From contig NZ_LGUF01000007.1 of the NCBI RefSeq assembly GCF_001274725.1, positions 5,361,638-5,401,650 on the forward strand: DNA of 40,013 nucleotides. The letters run 5' to 3'. Shown one piece after another: positions 39,944-40,013 of this stretch (its first letter is position 1; each line of letters starts with the position of its first letter). A model generated the notes under the pieces. It was not told the origin of the DNA. It searched no databases and was given only the letters and a program-made list of their open reading frames with translations. The translations under genes and the position numbers were made by a program. This DNA is from Sporosarcina globispora (lineage in GTDB: Bacteria > Bacillota > Bacilli > Bacillales > Cytobacillaceae).

Positions 39944-40013
39944 GTCGAGTAGAAGGGAGCCTTTCTACCTTGCGGTAAATTGTACTCCTCCCCCCTCACA
40001 GAACCGTGCTTGC
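39944..40013 (-). mobile_element. 3' end of a group II intron (domains V-VI), cut by the window edge
   Basis: Minus strand: GCAAGCACGGTTC is the 3' half of a group II intron domain V, followed by TGTGAGGGGGGAGG and a domain VI hairpin (TTTACCGCAAGGTAGAAAG), ending CTACTCGAC at 39944. The reverse transcriptase gene would lie beyond the window. Confidence 0.65.

Noticed and set aside
1..40013. CRISPR arrays, tRNA and rRNA genes, complete prophage
   Set aside because: No regularly spaced direct repeats with spacers, no tRNA cloverleaf or rRNA sequence that I recognise, and no phage structural genes.

Overview
The window looks like chromosomal DNA of a low-GC, endospore-forming Firmicute of the Bacillaceae. 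The evidence is strong AGGAGG-type ribosome binding sites, several TTG/GTG starts, a GlpP antiterminator, a c-di-AMP (ydaO-type) riboswitch, a Spo0M-like protein, WXG100 proteins, a TatA/PhoD pair, and a dispersed repeat that I know from many Bacillaceae genomes. No rRNA, tRNA or CRISPR array is visible.

Layout. 1-2600: a small membrane protein and a secreted NucA/NucB-type nuclease. 2600-3300: gene-poor, with one IS6-type end. 3300-5860: a GC-richer PadR / DUF1048 / ABC exporter operon with a repeated operator-like box. 6100-9600: a DinB-family protein and a YtrA-like GntR / ABC cluster. 9600-13410: a 'graveyard' holding a broken ECF-type ATPase, transposon-like debris, a blasticidin-S-deaminase-like gene between inverted repeats, a J-domain membrane protein, and fragments of a TalC-type aldolase and of RidA. 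13490-14490: a D-cysteine-desulfhydrase-type PLP enzyme. 14870-17900: an orphan type VII secretion (ESX) module with a WXG100 protein, a small helical protein, a lipase with a C-terminal helical domain and a broken second WXG100 gene, flanked by a divergent TetR regulator.

18230-26490 is an unusual cluster, all on the minus strand, of phosphate-ester enzymes: a HAD-IIA phosphatase, a Tat-exported PhoD with its own TatA, and a secreted metallophosphoesterase. All lie around glpP. Each transcription unit has a leader with the same long terminator hairpin followed by the same small hairpin, so I propose they form a local GlpP antitermination regulon. A decayed second copy of glpP shows that the glpP-leader segment was duplicated.

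26600-31130: a sugar-dehydrogenase-like beta-propeller, a membrane protein, a cupredoxin, an MscS channel and an IS200-type element. 31240-39190, minus strand: a potassium locus that starts with a c-di-AMP riboswitch, then a Spo0M-like protein, an uncharacterised 119-residue protein, a 35-codon membrane peptide, kdpF, kdpA, kdpB, kdpC, a short kdpD without a kinase domain, and a broken CBS-domain gene. Two related structured elements, each closing with a terminator hairpin, sit within this leader and operon. An MpsC/DUF2294 gene diverges from it, and the 3' end of a group II intron runs off the right edge.

The items most worth following up are the proposed GlpP regulon, the twin RNA elements of the kdp locus, the reverse-order type VII lipase module and the deaminase island.
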